A stretch of 64,000 nucleotides of DNA from Pterobdella sp. o SKG-2022 (Eukaryota > Annelida > Clitellata > Hirudinida > Piscicolidae): positions 6,443,696 to 6,507,695 of the forward strand of contig OZ038321.1 of the NCBI GenBank assembly GCA_964035795.1, in the 5' to 3' direction. Of this stretch, positions 14,001 through 26,351 are shown piece by piece. A program made the position numbers and the translations under genes. The notes under the pieces are model-generated. The model did not search any database, was not told the DNA's origin, and was given only the letters and a program-made list of their open reading frames with translations. Position 1 is the stretch's first letter, and each line of letters starts with the position of its first letter.

Positions 14001-17000
14001 GAGTGTAATTATAAATAAAAAGATCTTTTAACCTAAATGATCCAGGTATATTGACACAGTCGTAAGCACTGCCACAGTCATGTGTCTGTTGTTTGCATTC
14101 ATCATCGTCTGTGGATGGAGATTTATCTCATGTAGCCTTGATGAAGTATTGGAGTGGTTGAATGTGGTATCTGAGTTATACTAATTTTATTATTCTGTTC
14201 ATATATATATATATATATATATATATTTCGGTTCTGTATCAATTGAGGTATACGGGTCGACAAGTACAAACAGTTGAGAAGAGGGATGGATAAGGCAACA
14301 AAATAGCTATTACGAAAAGAACACAGATCTACTGTGATGAGAATACCTATACAAATACTCGATACAACATTATGCTTGAAATATCGAGTGTTTTGTATAA
14401 GTTTCTTCCTCACAGATCTGTGTTCACCTTCGATATAAAAAGAAGTTATATACTATTTTTAATACATTATGAATATAAATTTGATACTAATAATAACAAT
14501 ATATCAATTTTTATGAAATAATAGATTTCCCTCTTTTTTTATTCATAATTACATTCCCATCTCACAGCTTTTGACGCTAGTATAGCCACCGTCATCACTG
14601 TATGATAGTTTGAGACATATGGTTGATTAAGACATTCTTCAAGTTTGTAACTGACGAATTGAATGGACCAAACGTGGAATTTTTTGTCATGTTTTGAGAA
14701 GCGTTTAATTCTGTTCATTATTATTTTTAAACTATTATTGTTATTATTATTATTTTTTATAATTTTATTATTATTATTATTACTTTTAATCATTTGTTAC
14801 TTTTGCATTTATTATTTTCTATTATTAGTTTTTTCTTTTTTCATTATTATCCACATTTTTGAATGATATATCTCTGTTATTTTAAACAAGTGTATTGTTG
14901 TTATTTTTACCCATAATTTAGTTTACTATGTTTAAAGTTTACTGTCATTTAAAAATATTAAAACAAAAAAAAACAAACAGAAAAAAATTCAAAAATTTAA
15001 AACTTAAACAATGAAAATAAAAATCATTAGCAGAATAAGAATAGAAATAAAAATATCAAAAAAAATAACGAGATGAAAGTTTTTTGAATGATATATGGCT
15101 GATTGTGTTCACAATTTTCTTTAATGACCTGATAATAAAAATAATAAGTTAATTTGTAGAAATAATAAGAATAACTATGGAAAGAATAAAAAAATTGAAA
15201 TAGAAAAGAAATAAATAAAATAATAAGAACAATCAAAATAATAAGAGTAAAAATATTAATAACCAAAACAACATAATAAAAAAAGTCAAGATAACTATAA
15301 AAAACACAATAATAATAATAATAAAAAACAAAATTATGATTTTTTTTTCAAAAAACACCGAAAAACTTGTTAACACTAAAAGGCAAACACAAAAATAATG
15401 AACACAAAACAAACTATACTGATAAAAACGTTATTAAAAAAAACCATAAGAAACATGAAGAATTTTAAGAAAATATTAAAAAACTATATTTTACTAGTAA
15501 AAATTATAAAACGTAGCCGTGTTTCAATCTTTTCCACTTTTAGCCACACCCTGTGAGTCAAATTAGCAAACAAATCGTCAGAAACTCTAAAAATGACTTT
15601 CAAAAGAGAATTATCACGTTTCAATGGAAATTTTTTAGCAAATTGATTAAGAATCTTCTTTATCAAAGTTTGGTTGGTTTTTTCCGTAGAAATGTGAATA
15701 TAAAAAACTACTCAAATATGGGAGTTTTCGTAATTAATTTTGCATTAAAATTTTATTAGTACTATTACAATTTCACGTTATAACTAAATAACTGAAAATT
15801 ATATTATGTTAAAAAATTATAATATTATTATATTTATACAATGAATAAAAAGTTTTAGAGAAAAAAAATTCCATATAGCAACTTTCTCGTTAAAATTATG
15901 GACAACAATGCAAACAAAATAACAACGATCAAGTGTAAAAACTAAAAAATTCACTTGAAAGCTCATCTTTGACGTAAAACTCTTGACAAACCATAACAAT
16001 GTGGATCATTAAAACACAATGATAAAACTATAAATAACAACAGAAAAAAAATACTATATATAGCGACATAACAATAGAATAACGTCAGAATAACGTCACA
16101 TTTTGAAAAACTATAAATAACAATAGAACAATAAAATTCTATAAATAGCAACACAACAACAATAACACTAGCATACAACCTAGACACAATTGTGATCGTT
16201 GATCCAGAGTGTAGCCTGTGCCGCAGCTCATGCTCCGTCTGAATAATAGGAATAATAAAAAAAATGGCAATAAATAATCTTATTTTTGTTGAAATTATTG
16301 ATAACGAAAATAACGAAACATTAGAAAAAAATCAAAATTGAATTTATATGACTAATAGATAATAACAGGAACTATTATTATAATAAAAACTAAAATAATA
16401 ACGCATAAACAATAGTATAAAAATAATAAAAAAAAAAGAGAATACTTATAGTAACAAAATTAATAACAAGAGCTATAAGATCTTTGAAAAATTTTTTTTA
16501 ATTGTTTAGATACATTATTCTCGATTGGAGCATTGCATTTTTATAATCAAAAATTAACGAAAAATAACACTTTTGGAAAACTCTCAATTTTAATTTTTAT
16601 GAAGTTTCAAACTAAATTGTTCCCAAATCATATATTTCCAATTAATTGTATATTAAATATATTTCTTAAGCATAACAATTTCAAAAATGTCAATTTTGTT
16701 TTAGTTGAATACTAGTATACATACAAAAGAAAAATAACGCTTGAAAACTGAAATGGTTAAAAAAGACCCATCATAACCGCACTATCGACCTCAATTTACA
16801 AGCTACTGGTTACCACTGAAACTAATAAGATAAAAACTACTAACTAGTAGTAATAGGGTAAGGATACATAGGGTATTATTAAAATAAGCTTTGCAGTAAT
16901 CAAGCGGTACCAAGGTTGAACAAAATTACAAGTCATTCTGTTGATGCTATTTAGCAATTCATTCATTACTAACTATCATTGTCGCAGTTTCATCAATTTT

Positions 17001-20000
17001 TATCATTTTTTGTGTTTTTATTATTTTTTATTGTATTTTACCACTATTTTTGTTTTTTATATACAATTTAAATTATTATTATGATTATGCAATAATACTC
17101 ATATTGAGTAATTATATTTAAAAGAACGAAAACTGTATTTAGTTTTTTATGTCCTCCCACACAAGCCTCATTGTACTTATTTTTATTATTATTTTTAATT
17201 AGTTTTGCTGTTTTTATTTCTTAAATTTATTATTATTTTATTTTCTAGTTCCAACACAACCACTCCCTCTCTCAACCTGCACACATAAGATCCCAGGGTG
17301 TTTTCACACGTTTGTCCCTCCATACAGGTGTCAGTGTGGTCGGCACACTCGTTCACGTCTGATCACAATAATGATGTTTATAAATATAAGCATATCATGA
17401 CTTAAAGGAGAAAATAAGTCAGTCATTCTGTCGCAAATAATTGGGATTTAGGTTGCGCAATCGTTAGGTTTCACAAAGCGCTATTCCTTGTTAACAAATA
17501 AAGAGAAAAAATAGTTTGGGATAATATATAAGCTGGAATAATAATGATAAAAAGGAAATGAGAAAAAAATATTTTGGAAACAATAAAAAATTTTTATGAA
17601 AATTAATAGTGAAAATTATAGAATAATAATAAAAACAATATAGTTATTATTATAATGAAAAATGAAGAATTAAATATAATTATTAAAAATTAAATATCGA
17701 AACAACAATAATGATAAGAATGGGCTGTTACCTTCACAGTGTGTATCCTCTTTATTGTATTTGTAACCGTACCCACACATTCTTATGTCTTCAGTGGTGA
17801 TTTCGGATCCTTTTCTTTTGTTTTTCATGTTGATGCCACCATTGTTATCGTTAGAGGTTCCTCGTTCTCTACTCTTATCATTATACTCATCCTTATTGTT
17901 TCTATTATGACCACGGTTATTGTTGTTGTCATCACTATCATTATTTCCATTATTAGTATTGCTGTTATTTCCATCAACACCGTCACCGTTATTTTCGGAA
18001 AAAGAGATTTCTGAAGGCTTATCGTTCTGTATGTTTTTACACACGTAACTACCCACATTGTTCTCACAGTTTTGGAAGGGTGAGCAGATGTTTTTTTGTG
18101 TACATTCATCTATGTCTGAAGAGGGTGTAGGAGAGTGAATGGTGTTAGTAAGAAGGGGTGGGGGTTGTGAAGGGTGTTAGCCGGTGGTGGTTGGGTGTTG
18201 AGTTTATTGTAGAAGGTGAAAAAGCAATTTCAAAATTTACACCAGAAGATATAAACTTTTTTTATATATTCAAAGTAAGATTTATTTGCTTGAAGCTACA
18301 TGTTATAACTTTTGATTATCATTTTACTAAAAGATATTACTTAGCGCAAAATACCTTCAACTGAACAAAAATAAAATGATGAAGCGTGAGAAGTGATCAG
18401 TTTTAATTTTCCCCATTAAATAGATTATTGAAAAATATATTAGTGTCAATCTTTCAAAACGGATCCCCTTGAAAGTTATATGAGAAAATACCTATGACTA
18501 AATCATCATCAACTATGAATATTCATTTCGTGAAAACCTCAATAGAATTTTTATAAATAAACTAAAATATTTGAAACAATATAATACAGCTTAAACATTT
18601 GTGGTATGACAAAATTCCTTGAAAAAGACATAATTTAAGTTACTAATAATGTACTAGTAAAATAGAAATATAGTAATAATATGCAATCTTAACTTTGCAC
18701 CTATATTTATTTAAGTTATTTAACAATGAAAAGCGTTTAAATATTGGCTTTATCAGTGAGAATATTTGATGTGATAGAAATATTCAAAACATCGCATAAC
18801 TTCTGTCATAATCTTCTTTTGACTATAATTATCTCCAATCTTACAGTACTAGAGATCATTTTTTCCAATTGATGGACCATCTGTTGAAACTATGAATAGG
18901 TCTAACTTTCAATAATACCTAAGTAGCACTAAGGAACCAACTTGAACGCTTCAAATAAATATAATTACTTGTATCCAATTTGATTATTTAATCTCAATAA
19001 TAATGAATAATGGTTAATATGATAACCTTGAAAGGTTACTTTTGATTTCTTTTCATATTAATATAAAAGCCAAATTATTATTTTAGATAATAATAGTATA
19101 GTAAATTTATTTCCTAATATGAATTTTATTACATAATCGAGAATCTTTGAACCAGCCTCCAAAACCTCTTAGATACAAACTCCAAATTAAAGAAAATGTC
19201 AAATTCCATTCATCAAACAGAACCAATAATAAACTACTCATAAGTGCTATTGTTGCAATAGTTTTAGTCCCCTAATGAGCTCACATACCTACTACAAACA
19301 CTTGTGTTTTAGTGATCTGTGTTATATCTGTTTCCCAGACCAGCATTCTTTATATTGTTACATGATTTAGAGTGCGTTGATTCTTTAACCATGATTACCA
19401 CACTGTTACTCCCCACTCTACAGCTTACTATTAATGCGTGTTCACTGTAAGACTTATATATCTATTTAATGTTCTAAAATTAATACAAATTTTTGAATTT
19501 TTTCAAAAAAGCTATAATTTTTATGAGTTGAAATTTTTCATTAAACTTCAGTAGATTGTGAATAGAATAAAAAGAAACAAAATTTATATGAACTCATAAT
19601 AATATTTGAATAATAGCAATAATGAAATAAGAAAAGAACAAACAATAAAAACAACAATAAAATAATAAACACCTTTGCAAGAAGTTCCGTCAGTATCTAG
19701 GTAGTACCCCATTCTACAGGTACATTTGATGGCTTTCGTCCCAGGGTTCCTAAAGCAGGAGTGCTCACATTGGGGACATGGCTTGTCCATGCCTCCTAAA
19801 AAAATACCGTTATTTTTGTAGGTAACACAAAAGTATTTATTAGTATTTATTAATGATATTAAGTAATTAGTATTTATTAATGATATACAGGGGCATTAAA
19901 ATATATTCATAAGTGATACCGAGATATTTATATGGTCATGAAAAAATTATCTATGGGTATGTGAGAACAATATAAAAAAAGTTGAAGCTAATGCAAGCTT

Positions 20001-23000
20001 AAGCGGGAGTAATAAGAGAGTTTTATGAAAATTAAAAATAGATACAAGAGTTTTTGTTAAAAGTTTTGCCGCGTAAGATCCATATAAACATTTTTTTGGC
20101 GTGAACTGACGGTCGATTCAGAAAAACGTTTTTAGTGCTCATATCAGACTTCTATTTACAGAAAAACTAAAGTTTATGCTGAATCGGTTCCATTTTCTGT
20201 ACAACTCTCAAATACTATCAACATAGCAACCTACTATACAACTGCTAAAATCACATCAACGTATTAAAAAACCAACCTTTAGGTAATTCCCTTATGATCT
20301 TAGCAGTGGATCCTGGAGACAAAGTTTTGTTACAACAATGCATGAAGGTATTCTGGCAGGGAAGGTCCATGATACGAAGTGGAAGGCTGCATGAAGAGGT
20401 ATGTAGGGCTGTTTGCCTGCCTATGTAACAACATTGACAACATTCCTGTAGGATGATTGAGTGTTTGAAGGGACTTTAATGTGATGTAAGTCATGTTTAT
20501 AAAGCACTTTTCTTTATACGTCAAACGCTTGTTAAAAATTAAATTCAGTGAAAAAACACTGTTGAACAGGTGCTAATTTTGAGAAGTGTATGGTAGTCTG
20601 AGGTTTAAACAGTAGTATAGAGAAAGTGTAGTTTGATGGTTGATGTATTTTAAAGTTTATAGGTTAAGAAGAAGTGATTGTGAAATAAATTTTTAAAGCT
20701 TAACAAAAATTAGTTTTTACACTGAAAAAATATGACTTTTTGAAAAGAATACATAAGATATAATATGAAAATTTTTGAAATTGTGCAAATACGTAACTTG
20801 TCTGAATGTAGCGTTGAATTATATTTGAATAAAAGACAAAATATTTCATAACAACAAGAATAAAATTTTCTAAAATAAAAAAAAAATAATATTCATATAA
20901 AAATAAAACAAAATATCATTAATTAATAATAGTATTAGAGAACTCTAAAATAATAAAATTATCGTGCGATTCCTTAAGTAATGATAGTATTGACACTTTT
21001 CTAAAACGAGAAAATCATAATAAAAACAGTAATAATACCAACAATAACAATGAAAACAATAACAATGAAAACAATAACAATGAAAACAATAACAATGAAA
21101 ACAATAACAACAACAGAAATAGTAATAAAAACAATAATAACAACAATAGTAATAAGAATAAAAGCAAATGACATTTTCGAAATGTTCTTTTTAGAGAATT
21201 TAAAGTCCTTGACTAAAATTAAGAACATGGAGAAAATTAAAAAGTGATAAAAAAGTCTAAAAATAGAATTCAACAAAAAAAGAATAATAAAAACAAAAAT
21301 GAGAATTCTTTAAACAAATTTTTGAAATAATAAAAATAAAAAAAACAAAAACAAGCAATAAAGAAATGAAACTGAAAAAAAATAATAACGAAAATAAACA
21401 ATAGAATAATATAAATAAGAACAATAATAACTTCAATTTTAAACTCTGTTATTATTTTATTTGATTTCGCTTATAAAGCCGGCGATTATGATTGTAAGAA
21501 AGCCTTTCACAAGTAGTAAAGACAAATGAAGTAACATTAGGACTTCTCCAAATATGTTATTTGATAGTGCTAATCCAGCAAATAGTGATTTCTATAATTA
21601 AAAGAGATTCCAAGGTTTCAAATGGGGAGATATTGATAATAATAACAATAACAAAATAATAGGAATAAAAAGGAAAAAATATATAATAACAATAAAAATA
21701 AAATAAATAAAAAAAAACCATAAAAAAAATTTTGACAATAAAAATAATATAAAAAATAATGAAAACTATAAAATTATTCATAATACAATTGAAACAAATG
21801 TAATCTTGTCCGCCATAAAAACTATTAGTAAAACAACACTTGGATGAGTATTAATGGGGAATTAAAAAAAACACTGAAAAAAAATATTAGTTGGAATGAA
21901 AATGAAATAATAAAATTACTATTCACTCAACAACAACAACAAAAACAATTTACTAGCAACATAAATAATAAAGTAATAATTGAACAAGAGTGATAGAAAA
22001 ACTGAAAAAAATTAATTATAGAATAATATAGAAAAAAAAATCAATGATAACAATAAGAAGAATAGCTTTATTCGATAAATAAACATATGAAAAGCTGTAG
22101 AACTAAATAATTTAATATGAGCTCAAAGCTCTCATGGTGAAACTAAAAAACGTAGTATGGTGATATAATCACTAAAATAGATTACTATTGCATGTATGTT
22201 ATATTCACTCAATAATAACTTTTTATTCATACATATTTCAATTAATTTCTAGTTATATGTCAATGACTGCTATGTTTTGTTTTTTGGTTATTCAAGTATT
22301 TTCAAGTGTTTTTAAATTCAACATTTGAAGTGGATGTATATAAAAACATTCATTCAGTGTTTCAATTTCAATTTTATTTATATTTAAAAAATTTACTGAA
22401 CTGTTCTAATTATTAATCACCATTAAATATATAATAGTCAACTATCTTAAACAGAAGCCTCTTTATCCTAAATATTTGATTGAAAGATGAAATAGAATAA
22501 AAATTAATAGAAATTAAATAAGTGCTCTTGTATGGAATATGCTCCAGGATTATCATCAAAAGAAGTTGAATGATAAATATTGATGCTTTAAATAACGATT
22601 AATTTTTACTCAATAAGTCAAAAGTTTCATAAGAATTCAATAATTTCATTAAGGTTACTGTTTGTTTTAGCTATTGGTATCAATTTTTGGGGAATTACTC
22701 TTTTTAATATTAATGAATTAATATCGTTTATAATTAAATAGATTTTGTTCGAAATAAATATTTGAAAATAAATTTTTTTGGTTAAATGCTAAAATAAATG
22801 AATTTTCAGAAATTCAACTGATGAAAAGTTGATAAATTATATAAACCAGAAGATAAAGTAGCAAAAAAATAAAATTTAAACACCCGTTAAAAAAATAAAC
22901 ACGAAGATAAAACACATCAATAAAACATAAAAATGTAAAAAATACAAATAAAGCATGATAAAAAACAACCTAACACACCAGATCAACACACAGACAAAAT

Positions 23001-25699
23001 AACAACATTAAGAACAAAAACACACACCCAGGCAGCAAAAAACTAACCCTTGTCTGATCTCTACCCACGCGGTTATTGAGACTACTGCAGTCATTCCTTG
23101 CGTTAGCGATCATAATACCATTCAGACACTGCTTCTTCTTGCGGGAAAGTAGGCAGCAAACATCGATTGTACTCCGGCAGAAATCCCGGTCTTTGGAGGG
23201 AATGTCGCGCAGAGCTTCTCTAGAGGCTGGACAAACCTCCTTGCTCGTACGAAACCACGCTTTGCCTTTCATACAGCATTTTTCTGCAATCTCTGAATAA
23301 CTGCCTGTGTAATTGTGGGTTTATGTAATAAAACACTGGTGATGATGAAGGGATGGTGTTATAGTGATGATGGATTATTAGTTCAAGTTTTATAGGTGCA
23401 ATGTAACTGGTGGCATATCAATAGTGATAGGTTTTGTAGTCTTGGGATGTTTTTACGTGTGATTAATGCCGATTTATTGCTTTTTAATACTCTATAAAAT
23501 TTCTTTATGTTATTCTAGGCTAATTTATAAGTAATATTATGAAATATGTTCTATTACGCCATAAGAGAAACAGGTTTAAATACTAAATATTAGAAAGTAA
23601 TAATTCTTTCTTATTTACTTTTAAAATCAGCACTAGTTGTTCAACAAGAAGGTATACTTACAAGCAATTAGTAATATATCATTTGAATTCACATCTAAAA
23701 CCAAATTTGATTGACGATTAATAAACAATTCATTTACAAAAAATTATTAAACTATGGAATAAATAAATGAAAAAATTTACAACGATTACATAAAATTAAA
23801 AAGAACCGGATTGAATATCAGTGAAATTAACAAGAATGAAAACATCATTAAGGAATTAAAGTTTTTCACTATCTCTATACACCAACACTCAATCATTAGG
23901 AGAAACTATTATAAAATGCAAAGATACTATTATGATATTGAAAGAAAAAATAATGATACTTTAAAGTCATTTTCATGTTTGTATCTTGAAGCTATGTTGA
24001 AACTTTCCAGTATGTATATTTATATCTCTCATAGTATTAATGTAACACATTCTCAACAATACATAATATTTCTTGTGATTAAAACATTGGCTAAAACTTT
24101 TTGTTTCATTATAATGTGAGTTAATTGTAAACAATTTTTTCAATGATGAAAAAGAGATTTGAAGATTTATTGTTGTTAATGCCTGGTGTTTTATTGGTTT
24201 ATAAATCATTTATGTATACTTTTAAATCAATCCTTGAAAACACCTTTTAGTTTGGAGTCAATGTTGTGAAATTTTTTCAACATTTATAAAGTTGTTTATT
24301 GAAATTTTGTGATTGTTTAAATACACTTGCTTTTTGCTTGGAACAAATTCATCTAATCAAGTTTTAATTGAAAGAACATAATAATACAAAAAATGACTAT
24401 ATAAATAAAGGTAAAAATAATGGAACTATAAACACTAAAATAAAAATGACAATAAAAACAATACAAAAAATTTTGAAAATAATCAAAACTTTAATTACAC
24501 ATGAAATTAGTCGACATAAGGTTATTGTTTCAATTACTTTTACCACATAATTAGTAATCATAAGCTAGGAAAAGGGTTTGTATGAAATATCAATTTATAA
24601 AATATATATAAAATTATTATTAAGGTAGTAGTTTTTAGTGCTATTTATATTCTTTATATGTATGTTATTTGGTTGAAAGTTAACAGTGATGAAAAGATAG
24701 TATGAAATGATAAGTAACAATAACATTGAAAATGGAAATATAGTAGATAAAGAAAATGATAAAAGTTGGATAAAACGGGAATAACTTACAATGAATAGAT
24801 GAATTCAATAAATATAAATAAGATTTGGTAATGAAAAACGAAAAAAAGCGTAATGTAGAAAATACACTTGATAAAAATGAATATTAAAAATGCATGATAA
24901 CAAATGTATTATATGACTAATTGAATTAACAAAAACATTTCAAACGTGTAATAACTAAATTAACTGTAATAATTTAAATGCAAGATACGCCCCAGCTATA
25001 TGAGTCAACTGTGAATTTATTTTTATTCCACTCACAAGTCTGGTTTGTTTTCAATATAATGCCATTTGAGGGGATATTTTTGCAAGTAGTTTTTATGATA
25101 TTCTGGATTTAGGTTGAAATTTTTTCTGTCTTGTTTTCACCCTTTAAATATAGCAGAGATTTTGGATTAGTATTAGGATGGTATGGACCGATTATTTGTA
25201 TTAACTTGTAGATAACTTTCTTTAATGTTATCAAGTACTAAACCTTCTCTTGATGTTATTAATGACTATGTTAATTACCATTGGAACTCTTCTTAAACAG
25301 TCATGGTAATAACGTTTTCTCTAACGTGTCACATCTATATGGAGAAAAGCCGGGTGCGATCATGTGCTTATTAATATAAAATAACTGTATACTTTAATAG
25401 TTATACTACGTTTTCATTGGTTGAAAATTTTGCATTTCTGTTGATTAGTTTAGATTCTTAATTCAAGATACGATGATGTTACAATATTATAAAATACAGT
25501 TCAATACAATAACGATTAGGATTATAATGGAAAAATTTCCATAAGTTTTGAGATCTATAATATGTTGGTTAGTCCCAAAAAGTAATGAGATATATAAATG
25601 ATAAGATCAATATTCATTCATATTTATACTAGTATTTAAGTAACCTGAAGAGAGGGTGATTGTAGACAGAATCAGGAAGATGTGTAAGGACTTAGTCAT
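5072..25699 (-). CDS. FBLN1: Fibulin-1-like extracellular matrix glycoprotein
   Basis: Exons: 25699-25645, 23304-23048, 20445-20277, 19795-19673, 18115-17732, 17358-17277, 16238-16180, 14108-14033, 13295-13183, 12490-12425, 11623-11549, 10689-10558, 10046-9927, 9611-9492, 8046-7912, 6648-6513, 6306-6162, 5822-5688, 5413-5345, 5179-5072; total 2559 nt, 852 residues, all in frame. Residues 1-18 are a signal peptide. Residues 19-160 are anaphylatoxin-like, with three CC-containing repeats (KCCMKG, VCCLLS, CCQCC). Residues 161-700 are EGF modules, most opening with the calcium-binding D[IV][ND]EC. Residues 700-852 are the fibulin C-terminal domain, closest to the fibulin-1C type as I recall it ([11 protein letters not shown]). 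I count ten EGF modules where human fibulin-1 has nine. Module 2 carries a long Asn-rich insertion, and the module built from exons 8-9 has extra cysteines. Expected role: secreted, calcium-binding component of basement membrane and elastic matrix. The introns otherwise hold simple AT repeats, one inverted repeat and a tRNA. Confidence 0.93.
10190..10262 (-). tRNA. tRNA-Lys (anticodon CUU)
   Basis: Minus-strand cloverleaf of 73 nt starting GCCCGGCTAGCTCAGTCGG, with a seven-pair acceptor stem ending TTGGGC plus discriminator G. The A box is TAGCTCAGTCGGTAGAGC and the B box is GGGTTCGAGCC. The anticodon loop reads CTCTTAA, giving anticodon CTT (lysine). TTTTT follows a few bases downstream on the same strand and fits a Pol III terminator. 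The gene lies in a fibulin intron in the same orientation as the host gene. The stems look intact, so it is probably functional. Confidence 0.95.
13816..13890. repeat. Inverted repeat, AAGCTTTTCGCAAGTCGAACTC family
   Basis: The left arm ACTAAGCTTTTCGCAAGTCG continues AACTC. The complement of the right arm reads ACAAAGCTGTCAGTAAGTCG and continues AACTC. It combines the AAGCTTTT end motif of 645-768 with the GTYGAACTC core of 2497-2570, linking both into one probable MITE family. It lies in a fibulin intron. Confidence 0.5.
21041..21110 (+). repeat. 15-bp tandem repeat, four copies
   Basis: The unit AACAATGAAAACAAT is repeated four times almost perfectly, within a longer A-rich tract. It makes an apparent repetitive open frame on either strand that is not a gene. 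It lies in the fibulin intron between the exons at 23304-23048 and 20445-20277. Confidence 0.8.
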
Positions 25700-26018
25700 G
25701 CTCCCAAACGTGTATTTTACAGAAGTTAAATAAATTGTCAAACTTTGTACAAATTAACGTTCAAAATATATCAAGCTTTGAACTTCACTTTTATTTGTAC
25801 ATTTTCCAGAAATAGTGTTAGGTATTCTCTTATGGGAAGCTGTGTAACTATTCAGATTCCCTGAAACAAGGCACAACTGAGATAAATTTATTGAAATTAC
25901 TAAAATATGTTTGCCCAAAAGTGAAAGCTACTTCTTAATTGCTTAATCACTACTTTTTGAAAACTCACAGTTGTATTGAACGATAGAAAAGTTTCAAATA
26001 AATAGTCGACGCGGGTTA

Positions 26019-26027
26019 TTATATATA
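26019..26027 (-). promoter_or_regulatory. Possible TATA box of the fibulin gene
   Basis: The minus strand reads CTATATATAATAA about 320 bases upstream of the fibulin ATG, followed by a locally GC-richer stretch (CCCGCGTCGAC). The position fits a core promoter with a 5' UTR of roughly 300 nt. TATA-like words are common by chance in DNA this AT-rich, so the call is weak. Confidence 0.2.
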
Positions 26028-26307
26028 GCCGCAAAGAATGCCACTTTAACATTGTATATCGTTCTATATAACAAGAGTTGAGAAGTTTGAAGATTGGTTC
26101 TTGCTAAGAATACAATCATTCAAAGATAAATATTCTACCATTTTTTATTTCTCTGGTATTTATTGAATTCAATACAAACAAAGACAAAAAATGTAAATAA
26201 ATTTATCAAATAACTCAAAATCAAGACTACAATGAGCTCATTCAAGTTATGACAAGCTCGATATCTTGGTATTCCAGTCCTTTAATTTATCAATCTTTTA
26301 TTTTGAC

Positions 26308-26350
<43 letters not shown>

Positions 26351-26351
26351 G
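26308..26351 (+). repeat. ATT microsatellite
   Basis: An uninterrupted ATT/TTA trinucleotide run of about 14 units, followed by GTGATT. Simple-sequence repeat in intergenic DNA. Confidence 0.95.

Noticed and set aside
14123..15266. Several short hydrophobic open frames
   Set aside because: They are translations of ATT and T-rich microsatellite DNA in a fibulin intron.
21001..21276. 91-residue minus-strand open frame of Ile/Val/Phe repeats
   Set aside because: Produced by the 15-bp tandem repeat and A-rich tract.
23811..24119. 102-residue plus-strand open frame
   Set aside because: AT-driven open frame inside the first fibulin intron with no similarity or splice context.
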